49,630 nucleotides of DNA, taken from contig WPIF01000021.1 in assembly GCA_009773185.1 (NCBI GenBank), positions 1 through 49,630 of the forward strand. Direction: 5' to 3'. The position numbers and the translations under genes are program-made. Positions 5,879 through 15,416 of this stretch are shown here, one piece after another. The stretch comes from Nitrospirota bacterium (GTDB taxonomy: Bacteria; Nitrospirota; Thermodesulfovibrionia; Thermodesulfovibrionales; UBA1546). Position 1 is the stretch's first letter. Each line of letters opens with the position of its first letter. Under the pieces are notes generated by a model, which saw only the letters and a program-made list of their open reading frames with translations, made no database searches and was not told the DNA's origin.

Positions 5879-8835
5879 CAACCCTCTATTATCTTCCTCT
5901 CCTCTTCCGTCACCCCATACAACCCATAAACAATCCCGTCTATTTTTTCATCCGTTATCACAATTTCTCTTTCTATTTTCTCTCTTTCTGCCGACAGCGG
6001 GAGAGAGTTTTTCTTTTTGTGGAGGTCAAGCATACGGTCAACGAGAGAGACGAGTTTGTCGTGGATGGCTTTTTCGGAAGAGTTGTTGAAGTCAATGGTG
6101 CGGATTGGGAGATGATTAATGACAGTTGGTTTGACTTGAGCCAATACTCGCCCTTCTTCGAGCGATATTAATCTGTACAAAAAGACAAAAAGCTTTGAAT
6201 TTAATAAAGCAAGGATATAATTAATATCCTTACTTTTTGAAACAGCAAAGAGGTAACACCCATCAGTTGGAAAAAGCTTGTTATCATCAAGAGCAACGAT
6301 TATTTCATCTTCTGTTATCACGCCAATCAGTTTTTGAGGTTTTATAAAAATATTCTCTTCTCTTGAACGATGGAGTGCATAAAGTGGATGTTTTTTCTCT
6401 TTAACCTCTTTGCATGTTATCTCGCCTTTAAATTGATCAATATAATTCCGGATATTCGGTATCGCCTTGAAATCGTCATCTCTTCTGTTGTAAATGAGAA
6501 ATTGATCTTGATAGCCAATAAAATACCTTTTAATCTGCTTTCCACCTGTTACAGTTGGTTTTAACTTAGCAGTTTCGAGTTTAAATTTTTTGATGGTTGC
6601 ACTGTCAACAACAAATGCTTCTTTTAAATCTGGGCTGACACCTCTTTGAATACCATCAGAGTCAATGAACTCCTGAAGTGGTTTAAAAGGTATTGTCTCA
6701 AGGATTTTGTCCAATAACTCATAATGTTCTACAGCCTTAGTAATAAACATTTCTAAAGGAATTTTTGTAAAGCTTTTCTGGGTTAAGTCAATATAGCTTG
6801 TCGATGCATTCAAGGCAATGTCCTTTTTCTTTATCGAAGTTAAATCAGCAACTGAAGTTTTGTTACTCTTGGTTCTCTGTCCATCAAATATCACAACACA
6901 CGACGGCCTATTAACATTTTCAAAAACATCATTCCCTAGATTAATAACATTCCTTAAATTGAAGGTTCTTAGTATATAATCTCTAAGTTTGAAATTATCC
7001 TTCTGATATAAAATGACATCGGGCAGAATCATACCAAATGATCCTTTATTTGATAATTTTTGAGCAACCTGATAAACAAAATACATGAAGGAATCTATCA
7101 TTCTTACAATAATCACGCTATTTTTATTCCGTAAATAATCAAGTTCCGTTTCTGAGAAATCTGCACCCCAAGGGGGATTACCAATCACAACATCAAATCC
7201 GCCATTCTCCATTATCTCCCCAAATCCCACACTCTTTGAATTCCAGTCAAATGGATTGATTCTGCTCTTTGTCTCATCATCAAACAACGTTCCTTGTTCA
7301 AGAATGTCATATCCAATCAAACTATTCCCGCACTTGATGTTATTACTCAGCGGAGGAAGAAGGTGCTGCTTTTTCGGAAGCATCCCACGCTCGCCTTCGA
7401 GGGCTTTCAGATAAAGGCTCATCATTGTTATTTCTACTGCCTGTGGGTCAATGTCAACTCCGAAGATGTTGTTTCTTAATATCATTGCCTTTGTGCGTAA
7501 GGGCAGAGCCAGGTCTTCCGGCCCTGCTTTATGGTAAAAGTCAAAGAATTGTGTCTGCGCCTCTTTCGTATGCTTGCGATAATATTCAAGATGATAATCC
7601 AACAGGTATTGATACGCTCCAAGAAGGAATGAGCCTGAACCACATGCGGGGTCAAGAATTTTTATCTTTTCAATCTGTTTAGGTGATTTCCCTTCAATCA
7701 ATTTGCCGACTGTATTTTTGACTATGTAATCAACAATATATTTCGGCGTGTAATAAACCCCTCCTGCCTTTCTTACTTCAGGCTTCTCTTCAACCTTTGC
7801 AAGTTTTGGAGTTACCCTTATGGTGCTTCCCAAATAACGCTCATAGATGCTTCCAAGAAGTTCAACGCCTATTGCATCAAACCTGTATCTTGATTTCGGG
7901 AAGTAAAGATTTTCAATTATCTCTGCAATGAGGTTTGAATCAATACCTGCCCTCTCGCATGCATGAGGCTTGAAGATGTCGCCATTCAGGTCGTCATTCA
8001 CCTCATGGAAAAGATCGAGGAGATGTGTCATTATGGGTTTTCTCTTCCCCTCTTCTTTCCAGAGGGCAACGATCTCAAGCAATTCTTTATCAGGCCTTAT
8101 TCTTCTGTCTTCAGCAATTCTGATAAAGATAATCCTGTCGAGAAGTTTCTGGACAACGTCATTTAAAAGCTTTACATCGAATTCAGTATTTCTTTTGTGG
8201 ATGTCCTTTGCGAGTTCTGTCCTCCATCCTGTAAGGTCTTCGAGAAAAGATTTATCCGGCGGAATCCTGAGCCTCTTGCTTTTTGTGTCTTTGGGAAGCA
8301 ATGCTTCAAGCGAGCCCTGCTCAACCCGCTCTTTCGAAAGCTCGTAGAGTTTATCGATGTTATTCAGGTAATCGGCATATTTGAGGTCGAGGATTAATCC
8401 CTCATCCGGGAATTTAGGATTGGGTTTTAAGGAGGCGTCAAAGAGCTTGAACTCTTCAAAGTCTGTGAGGATTACAAAATAGACCTCTTTAGTTGACCAC
8501 GCGTAGGTTTTTGCCTGAAGAATATGGGTTATGTCATCGAGCGCAACTGAAGGAGCTTTTGCCTCAACAAAGAATTTTGTCGCGCCGTTTATCCTGAAGT
8601 TATAGTCAGGCCGTCCTGTTGTCTCAGGCGAAAGCTCAACTATAACATCCCTTTCATGCGGAGGTTTCTGCGCCTTGTTTTCGATGTCCCAGCCGAGAGC
8701 TTTGAAAAAGGGATTGAGGAAGTCTATTCTTACCTGTGCCTCTGGATAGCCTTTTGAAAGATAGTGTGCCTTGTCCTTTTCGAACTTTGAGATTAAGTTC
8801 TGAAGTTTTTCCCTGAAAATATCCTTATCAGACAT
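5878..8835 (-). CDS. type IIG-like restriction endonuclease/DNA adenine methyltransferase fusion
   Basis: A 985-residue protein that combines cleavage, methylation and recognition. The N-terminal nuclease has a PD-(D/E)xK core: RPDYNF (Asp77) and VEAKAP (Glu91, Lys93). A helical linker follows. The methylase has SAM motif I DPACGSGSF at about 395-403, NNIFGVDIDPQAVEI, and the catalytic motif IV NPPW at 553-556 (gamma/D-type N6-adenine methyltransferase). Residues from about 560 to 900 form the target-recognition region, and a helical coiled segment ends the protein. Length fits Eco57I-like or PglX-like enzymes. The recognition part (about 6140-7160) is clearly more AT-rich than the methylase part, as expected for exchange of specificity. 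No separate specificity or restriction subunit is nearby, so self-contained action is likely. Confidence 0.85.
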   Translation of the reverse strand: MSDKDIFREKLQNLISKFEKDKAHYLSKGYPEAQVRIDFLNPFFKALGWDIENKAQKPPHERDVIVELSPETTGRPDYNFRINGATKFFVEAKAPSVALDDITHILQAKTYAWSTKEVYFVILTDFEEFKLFDASLKPNPKFPDEGLILDLKYADYLNNIDKLYELSKERVEQGSLEALLPKDTKSKRLRIPPDKSFLEDLTGWRTELAKDIHKRNTEFDVKLLNDVVQKLLDRIIFIRIAEDRRIRPDKELLEIVALWKEEGKRKPIMTHLLDLFHEVNDDLNGDIFKPHACERAGIDSNLIAEIIENLYFPKSRYRFDAIGVELLGSIYERYLGSTIRVTPKLAKVEEKPEVRKAGGVYYTPKYIVDYIVKNTVGKLIEGKSPKQIEKIKILDPACGSGSFLLGAYQYLLDYHLEYYRKHTKEAQTQFFDFYHKAGPEDLALPLRTKAMILRNNIFGVDIDPQAVEITMMSLYLKALEGERGMLPKKQHLLPPLSNNIKCGNSLIGYDILEQGTLFDDETKSRINPFDWNSKSVGFGEIMENGGFDVVIGNPPWGADFSETELDYLRNKNSVIIVRMIDSFMYFVYQVAQKLSNKGSFGMILPDVILYQKDNFKLRDYILRTFNLRNVINLGNDVFENVNRPSCVVIFDGQRTKSNKTSVADLTSIKKKDIALNASTSYIDLTQKSFTKIPLEMFITKAVEHYELLDKILETIPFKPLQEFIDSDGIQRGVSPDLKEAFVVDSATIKKFKLETAKLKPTVTGGKQIKRYFIGYQDQFLIYNRRDDDFKAIPNIRNYIDQFKGEITCKEVKEKKHPLYALHRSREENIFIKPQKLIGVITEDEIIVALDDNKLFPTDGCYLFAVSKSKDINYILALLNSKLFVFLYRLISLEEGRVLAQVKPTVINHLPIRTIDFNNSSEKAIHDKLVSLVDRMLDLHKKKNSLPLSAEREKIEREIVITDEKIDGIVYGLYGVTEEERKIIEG

Positions 8836-8842
8836 TTCGCAG

Positions 8843-8848
8843 ATTATA
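8843..8848 (-). promoter_or_regulatory. candidate -10 element for the restriction-methyltransferase gene
   Basis: TATAAT on the minus strand lies 7 bases before the ATG at 8835. No convincing -35 hexamer is seen at the right distance. If used, transcription would begin at or next to the start codon, giving a leaderless mRNA. The gene also lacks a Shine-Dalgarno sequence. Confidence 0.35.
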
Positions 8849-8936
8849 GCATAACGGCAGATAATAGGATAAGCCTTGAGCGGCTTATTTTACCGACTGA
8901 TACTCAGACAGCCGGAACCAGTATTTCTACCTATGG

Positions 8937-8956
8937 ATTCCCGTTTTCACGGGAAT
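8937..8956. repeat. REP-like palindrome between comF and the restriction gene
   Basis: A perfect 8-base inverted repeat with a 4-base loop, ATTCCCGT-TTTC-ACGGGAAT, followed by gacag. It resembles the GGATTCCCG...CGGGAATGACA palindromes scattered through many bacterial genomes. It has no following T-run in either direction, so it is a poor intrinsic terminator. It lies between the end of comF and the start of the restriction gene, both on the minus strand. Only one copy was noticed in the window. Confidence 0.6.
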
Positions 8957-8971
8957 GACAGCATACGAGTT

Positions 8972-9706
8972 TTACACCATGCTCGACCGCGCAAGTGTAA
9001 TCACAAACACCTCTTTTGCGCCGGCCTTGATTAATGTCTTTGCACACTCCCTTACTGTCGCGCCTGTTGTCATCACATCATCAAACAGGAGAAGCCTCAG
9101 ATTATCTATCCTGCCGCTGGCCTCAAATGCGCCCTTAATATTTTTCATGCGCTCTTTTGCATTGAGCCCGATCTGCGGGGGCGTGTCTTTTCTCTTGAAG
9201 AGCATATCCATATGCAATGGGATTTTTAATCCTTTTGAAAGCACCTTTGACACAAGAAGCGTCTGATTAAATCCCCTTTCTCTCAACCCCTTCCTGCTTA
9301 GAGGAACAGGAACTATACCATCGCATTCAGGTATTTCAAGACTTAAAAGCAGTTTACCCAAGGGCGCTGCAAGTCTTTTTATGCCATAGAACTTCATCTG
9401 ATGGATTGCCTCTGCCAGGGCGCCGGAGTAAATCCCGTAATTCAACACCAGAGAAAACGGAGGTTCATCCTTCATGCACTCCTTGCATACAGCCGCATAT
9501 TCCGACACAAGAGGGGTTGCGCATACTCTGCATGAAGGCCCTGAATACCGCCCAATCCCTTCCCAGCAGCTCTTGCATATCGGAGAATGAGAATAACTGT
9601 CAGAATGGTTCCTGCACAAGGGGCATGTTGAAGGAAATATTAAATTTAAGACCCCTGAGGCTAAGTTATATCCTCTGCTCTTAATGATGTCCCGCACTTG
9701 CCGCAC
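8972..9706 (-). CDS. comF: ComF-family phosphoribosyltransferase-like protein
   Basis: A 244-residue protein. The N-terminus has paired Cys motifs of the ComF double zinc finger (CPLCRN, CKSCW, CRVCATP, CKECMKD). The C-terminal half carries the PRPP-binding loop LLLFDDVMTTGATVREC. ComF proteins assist DNA uptake or single-strand DNA handling in transformable bacteria, but the family is widespread without proven competence. The first 15 codons overlap the PilZ gene upstream; no clearly better downstream start is visible, so this start is kept with caution. It belongs to the minus-strand run serA-purA-PilZ-comF. Confidence 0.85.
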   Translation of the reverse strand: MRQVRDIIKSRGYNLASGVLNLIFPSTCPLCRNHSDSYSHSPICKSCWEGIGRYSGPSCRVCATPLVSEYAAVCKECMKDEPPFSLVLNYGIYSGALAEAIHQMKFYGIKRLAAPLGKLLLSLEIPECDGIVPVPLSRKGLRERGFNQTLLVSKVLSKGLKIPLHMDMLFKRKDTPPQIGLNAKERMKNIKGAFEASGRIDNLRLLLFDDVMTTGATVRECAKTLIKAGAKEVFVITLARSSMV

Positions 9707-10268
9707 CTTGGGTTGAGTGAAAGTTTTTCCCTTGCAACTTTATTTTTTGCCCTGCAATTAGAACAGACCAGCATAAGATATTCCGGTTGATGAGATGTCT
9801 TTTCCTGCAGTATTAAAGGCTGTCCGCATTTCCCGCATTTGGGGACGAGTTGTGCTGACTCTTCCTTTACCCTGTTTTTTGTCCCGCAATTCCGGCATGG
9901 CAGAATGGAGAATTTAGTGCCAGAGGTTTGATGTGTTGCTGATGTGCTGCTTCCATTTTCTCCTGATATTGTCTTGATAAAGCTTATATAATTTGAATCT
10001 TTTTCTATCAACTCGATGCCCATGCCATTTTTAAGGGCGCTGATTGGGGTTTTTATGGCATTCTTCACTCTTCCTTTCAGCTTTGAAGTTTTACCGTCAG
10101 GCAAATAAATCTCTATGTCAAGTATGCTTCCGGGAGCAAAAGGATTCCTGGTTCTTATAAATAACCCGTTATCGGAAACGTCACTCGTTATTCCACTGTA
10201 TCTCTCTGTGCCTGTCACGAATACAGTTTCAAGTCTTTTTGTGTGGCGGTTGAACTGCCTTTTTGACA

Positions 10269-10269
<1 letters not shown>
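9661..10269 (-). CDS. PilZ-domain protein with two C-terminal zinc ribbons
   Basis: A 202-residue protein. Residues about 3-100 form a PilZ-type domain: RQFNRHTKR, GITSDVSDNGLFIRTRNPF (matching the D/NxSxxG c-di-GMP motif) and KNGMGIELIE. Two tandem zinc ribbons follow, CRNCGTKNRV...CGKCGQPL and CSNCRAKNKV...CGKCGTSL, similar to each other and probably arisen by duplication. PilZ domains bind cyclic di-GMP; the ribbons may bind protein or nucleic acid. The ATG shares one base with the purA stop (TGATG), and the 3' end overlaps comF by 46 bases. A diguanylate cyclase is encoded 3.2 kb away at 13481. Confidence 0.75.
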
Positions 10270-11567
<1,298 letters not shown>

Positions 11568-11579
11568 TCACTTATTTAA

Positions 11580-13160
11580 TTAAAGATTCAGCAGTTTTGC
11601 AGAAAGGACATTCGGCATCTTTTTTATCTCTTCCAGATTGCCTGGTGTAATGGGGCTGTCAATACTCATAACAGAAATTGCCATGCCTCCGGCGCTCTCT
11701 CTTCCAAAATACATACGCGCTATATTTATATTATTTTTGCCAAAGAATGAGCCGAGATTTCCTATCACGCCAGGCTTATCATTGTTGTATATCATGAGCA
11801 TTATCCCTTCAGGCACTATCTCCACTGCAAAGTTGTCAATCCGCACAATCCTCGGGTCTTTTTTGCTGAACAGGGTCCCTGCAAAGTATCCCTCTTTGTC
11901 TTTTGTTTTTATCCTTAATGCAAGAATGCTCTGATAATCGCCGGCATCATCGCTTTTTGTCTCCTTAACTTCTATCCCGCGCTCCTTGGCAATAAAAGGG
12001 GCATTCACAAAATTAACTGTCTCTTCAAGGATAGGGGTCAGCAGTCCTTTAAGGGCTGCAATAGTAACAGGGGCTGTGTTCAATCCTGCTGCTTCACCCA
12101 GGTATTCTATTGTTACGCCTGTGATACCGCCCTCACAGGTCTGGGCGGCAAAACTTCCAAGCTTCTCAGCAAGGCTAAGATATGGCTGCAGCCTTGCCAC
12201 CTGGTCTGCTGGTATTGACGGAAAGTTTACGGCATTTCTGATTGTCCCCCGGACAAGGTAGTCTGCTATCTGTTCTGCTACTGCAATCGCAACATTCTCC
12301 TGCGCCTCTTCTGTTGCTGCGCCCAGATGAGGCGTGCATATTACATTATCAAGGCCGAGCAATGGATTTTCCGGCCCTGCGGGTTCTTTTTCAAAGACAT
12401 CGAGAGCTGCTCCGGCAACCTTGCCGCTTTTCAGCGCCTCATATAAATCTTTTTCATTAACTATCCCGCCCCTTGCACAATTGATAATCCTGACGCCGTC
12501 CTTCATCTTCCTGATAGTCTCTGCATTAATCAGATTTTTTGTCTCCGGAGTCATCGGGGTATGTATTGTGATAAAATCCGCCCTGCTGAAAACCTCGGGA
12601 AGTTCAACCTTCTCAATTCCAAGCGCCTTTGCCCTTTCACCGCTTAAAAACGGGTCATAGGCTATAACCATCATCTCAAGGCCCTGCGCCTTCTTTGCAA
12701 CCTGATTGCCTATATTACCAAGGCCTACAATACCGAGGGTCTTGTTAAAAAGCTCCACTCCCATAAACTTCTTCTTTTCCCATTGTCCTGCCTTCATGGA
12801 GGCAGTTGCCTGCGGTATCATCCTTGCAAGCGCAAATAACATGGCAATAGTATGCTCTGCTGTTGTTATAGTATTCCCGCCGGGAGTATTCATCACAACA
12901 ATGCCTTTTTTGGATGCAGCCGCCTTATCCACATTATCAAGGCCTGAACCAGCCCTGCCTATTACCTTCAGGTTTTTTGCGGCCTCCATAATATCTGCCG
13001 TAACCTTTGTCGCGCTCCTGATGACAAGACCCTGGTATTCGCCAATGCATGCCTTAAGCTCATCCGGCTTCATCCCTGTCTTCACATCAACTGTTAATCC
13101 TGCTTTTTTAAGTATCTCGACACCTTTGTCCGAGATCTTGTCACTGACCAGAACCTTCAT
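11580..13160 (-). CDS. serA: D-3-phosphoglycerate dehydrogenase
   Basis: Oxidises 3-phosphoglycerate to 3-phosphohydroxypyruvate with NAD, opening serine synthesis. The 526-residue protein is the long form: a substrate/nucleotide-binding core with GIVGLGNIGNQVA, NCARGGIVNE and the catalytic TPHLGAATEEAQ segment, an allosteric substrate-binding domain at about 320-440, and a C-terminal ACT domain (MIYNNDKPGVIGNLGSFF) that in this family often senses serine. A strong Shine-Dalgarno sequence GGAGGGAAG lies directly before the ATG. It is the first gene of the serA-purA-PilZ-comF run. Confidence 0.97.
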   Translation of the reverse strand: MKVLVSDKISDKGVEILKKAGLTVDVKTGMKPDELKACIGEYQGLVIRSATKVTADIMEAAKNLKVIGRAGSGLDNVDKAAASKKGIVVMNTPGGNTITTAEHTIAMLFALARMIPQATASMKAGQWEKKKFMGVELFNKTLGIVGLGNIGNQVAKKAQGLEMMVIAYDPFLSGERAKALGIEKVELPEVFSRADFITIHTPMTPETKNLINAETIRKMKDGVRIINCARGGIVNEKDLYEALKSGKVAGAALDVFEKEPAGPENPLLGLDNVICTPHLGAATEEAQENVAIAVAEQIADYLVRGTIRNAVNFPSIPADQVARLQPYLSLAEKLGSFAAQTCEGGITGVTIEYLGEAAGLNTAPVTIAALKGLLTPILEETVNFVNAPFIAKERGIEVKETKSDDAGDYQSILALRIKTKDKEGYFAGTLFSKKDPRIVRIDNFAVEIVPEGIMLMIYNNDKPGVIGNLGSFFGKNNINIARMYFGRESAGGMAISVMSIDSPITPGNLEEIKKMPNVLSAKLLNL

Positions 13161-13197
13161 CTTCCCTCCAGAATTCTATTGCCTTTCAAACTCTTAA

Positions 13198-13227
13198 AGA
13201 ATAACACAGCCCTGAAAAACTTGACAA
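13198..13227 (-). promoter_or_regulatory. sigma70-type promoter for serA with overlapping inverted repeat
   Basis: On the minus strand TTGTCA (13227-13222) and TATTCT (13203-13198) are separated by 18 bases, 37 bases before the serA ATG. The spacer is flanked by an inverted repeat AGCCCT (13208-13213) and AGGGCT (13227-13232), which overlaps the -35 region and could be an operator. No regulator can be named. Confidence 0.5.
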
Positions 13228-13437
13228 GGGCTTTGTGCTGCATTGGCAGACAGAGGAAATATTAAAAAGGGCTTACTCGATATAGTAAAAGGGGGGAAAG
13301 GAGCAAATCAATAAGCTTCTTTTACGAAATATCGCCAGGCTGCCACATTGTTTTTATTAATTATTTTTCTTTCTTCACATCCCGTTGTATGCTATATTGC
13401 TTACATCATGGCAGCAAACAGGAAGTCCGTATAATCG

Positions 13438-13466
13438 TTGTTATGCATAAAATTAAATACTATAAA
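13438..13466 (+). promoter_or_regulatory. promoter candidate for the diguanylate cyclase
   Basis: TTGTTA (13438-13443) and TATAAA (13461-13466) are 17 bases apart, ending 14 bases before the ATG at 13481. The resulting leader would be very short, and no Shine-Dalgarno sequence is present, so an upstream promoter remains possible. Confidence 0.4.
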
Positions 13467-13480
13467 GATTAATATTCAAC

Positions 13481-14341
13481 ATGAAAGTATTATTCAAATA
13501 TCTGGACAAGCTGCCCAAGGCAGTCATCACCGTGATTAGTGTCGCGCTGGTTTTGATAATTGGTGTTATTGACGTTCTAACCGGTTATGAAATATCGTTT
13601 TCGATATTTTATTTGCTGCCGGTTGCGTTCGTTTCATGGTTCAATAAAAAAAGCCACTCTGTAATTATATCTATCCTCAGTGCAGCAACATGGCTGTGGG
13701 CAGATACTGTCTCCGGTCATGCTTATTCTCATCTTGCTATCCCTGTCTGGAATTCAATTATGAGACTTGGATTTTTTTTAATAGCTGCATTTTCATTATT
13801 GGAGATAAAAAAACTGCTGATAAAAGAACAAACATTTGCAAGAATTGACTTTTTGACAGGAGTCTCCAATAGCAGGGCATTCTATGAAGTTGCAAAAATA
13901 GAGATGGACAGAGCTGCCAGGTTCAGTCGTCCAATCACCCTTGCGTATATAGATATCGACAACTTTAAACAGATGAATGACACGTCTGGACATAGTCAGG
14001 GTGATAATCTTTTACAATCCGTTGCTAAAACAATAAAAGATAACATACGGTCAATTGATATAGTCTCAAGGCTCGGCGGAGATGAATTTGCTGTTTTATT
14101 CCAGGAAACGAATGAGGAGAATGCCAAAAAAGCAATTAACAAGGTGCAATCAGAACTTCTTGGCCTTGTCAAAAATAACAATTGGCCTGTAACCTTTAGC
14201 ATTGGAGCGGTTACATGTTATAAATCATGCACAGTAGATGAATTGATAAAAGAGGCAGATAATTTAATGTACGCAGTAAAAGAAAGCGGAAAGAATGGGA
14301 TTGAATATAAAATTCATGAAATACCAACAGGCAATGCATAA
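13481..14341 (+). CDS. membrane-bound diguanylate cyclase (GGDEF)
   Basis: Makes cyclic di-GMP from two GTP. The 286 residues hold four hydrophobic segments between about 15 and 107 that form a small membrane sensor module, then a GGDEF domain from about 118. The active-site GGDEF is intact (199-203, in SRLGGDEFAVLF), as is the metal-binding DIDNFK. The inhibitory I-site RxxD is present as RSID (190-193), five residues before GGDEF, so product feedback is expected. It stands alone on +, divergent from serA. A PilZ protein, a possible receptor, is encoded in the neighbouring operon. Confidence 0.9.
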   Translation: MKVLFKYLDKLPKAVITVISVALVLIIGVIDVLTGYEISFSIFYLLPVAFVSWFNKKSHSVIISILSAATWLWADTVSGHAYSHLAIPVWNSIMRLGFFLIAAFSLLEIKKLLIKEQTFARIDFLTGVSNSRAFYEVAKIEMDRAARFSRPITLAYIDIDNFKQMNDTSGHSQGDNLLQSVAKTIKDNIRSIDIVSRLGGDEFAVLFQETNEENAKKAINKVQSELLGLVKNNNWPVTFSIGAVTCYKSCTVDELIKEADNLMYAVKESGKNGIEYKIHEIPTGNA

Positions 14342-14449
14342 CGAATCACTCCGTTTGCCCCTGCGCTGCTCTCCTGATTTCAAAACACCTCCGGCTTATT
14401 TCGCGCCTGGAATGTTATACAATAGCTATAACTAAAGGAGGTAAAAACC

Positions 14450-15268
14450 ATGAAAAAGTCAAAACTCACAAAAGATGCACTGGCACAGATTGACCAATTC
14501 TCACGGGACCGCGTTGGCATCAGCACCCTGGAGCGTTATACCGGAAGCTCGGCATGTGAATTCCAGCCTTATATCCTTCTGACAAATTTCAAGATGTATG
14601 TGGATATCTTCAGCAGGCAGTTCAAGAAGCCGCTGCGGCAGGGCTCTGTGATGAGGGCCTGCCATGCAGAAAAGGAAAAAATATCAATTGTTGATTACAG
14701 CGTTGGCTCGCCAACCGCAGCGCTGATTGTGGAACTGCTGTCATTTATAAAGCCGCAGGCTGTACTGATGCTGGGGATGTGCGGGGGGCTAAGGGAAGAA
14801 TACAAGGTAGGAGATTTTTTTAACCCTGTGGCGGCAATAAGGGAAGAGGGGACTTCCAATGCATATATGCCTGTACAAAGCCCTTCTTTGAGCTCTTTTG
14901 TCATCCAGCGGTTTGTCTGCGAGGAACTGGAACGCAGGAACTTGAAGTATCATACAGGTGTTATTCATACAACAAATGTCCGTTTCTGGGAATTTAATGA
15001 GGCATTTAAAAAAAACCTGGCAGAGGAAAGGGCCCAGGCCATTGATATGGAATGCGCAACGCTTTTTACCGTGGGGTTTGCCAGGTATGTACCGATAGGC
15101 GCTCTCATGCTGATATCAGACCTGCCTCTCAAAAGGGGCGGAATAAAAACAGCAAGCAGCGCAAAAACCATATTTGAGAAGCATACCAGCTCTCACATCG
15201 GCATAGGCATTTCGGTTGTGAAAAATATGCAGTCCAGGGAAAAGGAAGGGTTGGGTTACAGGTTCTAA
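14450..15268 (+). CDS. amn: AMP nucleosidase / purine nucleosidase-phosphorylase family
   Basis: A 272-residue member of the PNP/UDP phosphorylase superfamily, most like the short AMP nucleosidases that split AMP to adenine and ribose 5-phosphate. Seen are YSVGSPTAALIVELL, LMLGMCGGLREEYKVGDF and the nucleoside-binding DMECATLFTVG, followed by LISDLPLKRGG. It lacks the extra N-terminal domain of E. coli Amn (about 480 residues). The substrate assignment is family-based. An excellent Shine-Dalgarno sequence, AAAGGAGGT (14434-14442), precedes the ATG. The gene is separated from the biosynthetic cluster by 148 bases with a new promoter, so it is probably not part of it. Confidence 0.78.
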   Translation: MKKSKLTKDALAQIDQFSRDRVGISTLERYTGSSACEFQPYILLTNFKMYVDIFSRQFKKPLRQGSVMRACHAEKEKISIVDYSVGSPTAALIVELLSFIKPQAVLMLGMCGGLREEYKVGDFFNPVAAIREEGTSNAYMPVQSPSLSSFVIQRFVCEELERRNLKYHTGVIHTTNVRFWEFNEAFKKNLAEERAQAIDMECATLFTVGFARYVPIGALMLISDLPLKRGGIKTASSAKTIFEKHTSSHIGIGISVVKNMQSREKEGLGYRF

Positions 15269-15360
15269 AGGTTAATACCCTTTCTGAAAAAACAGATAAT
15301 ACCGGATAAAAGTTTACTGCCGGAATACTGCCGCGCTTCCTTTAGCACAGACATGATGTC

Positions 15361-15390
15361 TTGAAAAAAACAGGCAAAGTTATCTATAAT
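15361..15390 (+). promoter_or_regulatory. strong sigma70-type promoter at the head of the biosynthetic cluster
   Basis: TTGAAA (15361-15366), an 18-base spacer and a perfect TATAAT (15385-15390) lie 26 bases before the ATG of the ketoreductase gene. This is the best promoter match noticed in the window, and most downstream genes to 46261 are overlapping or closely spaced, so it may drive most of the cluster. Confidence 0.7.
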
Positions 15391-15416
15391 AAAAAACCAA
15401 TCTCTTAAAAGATTTC

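Larger units (their letters stand above)
13161..13480. other. divergent intergenic region between serA and the diguanylate cyclase
   Basis: A 320-base region without a credible ORF. It holds a minus-strand promoter for serA near 13198-13227 and a plus-strand promoter candidate at 13438-13466. The middle (13260-13420) contains a purine-rich stretch, ggggggaaaggag, and AT-rich DNA. I looked for a cyclic di-GMP riboswitch because of the neighbouring gene and found no matching conserved core. Confidence 0.6.

Noticed and set aside
8937-8956. Intrinsic terminator after comF
   Set aside because: The hairpin is perfect but no T-run follows on either strand, so a REP-like repeat is the better call.
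13161-13480. Possible cyclic di-GMP riboswitch before the diguanylate cyclase
   Set aside because: No GEMM-type conserved core could be matched by eye; only a purine-rich run is seen.
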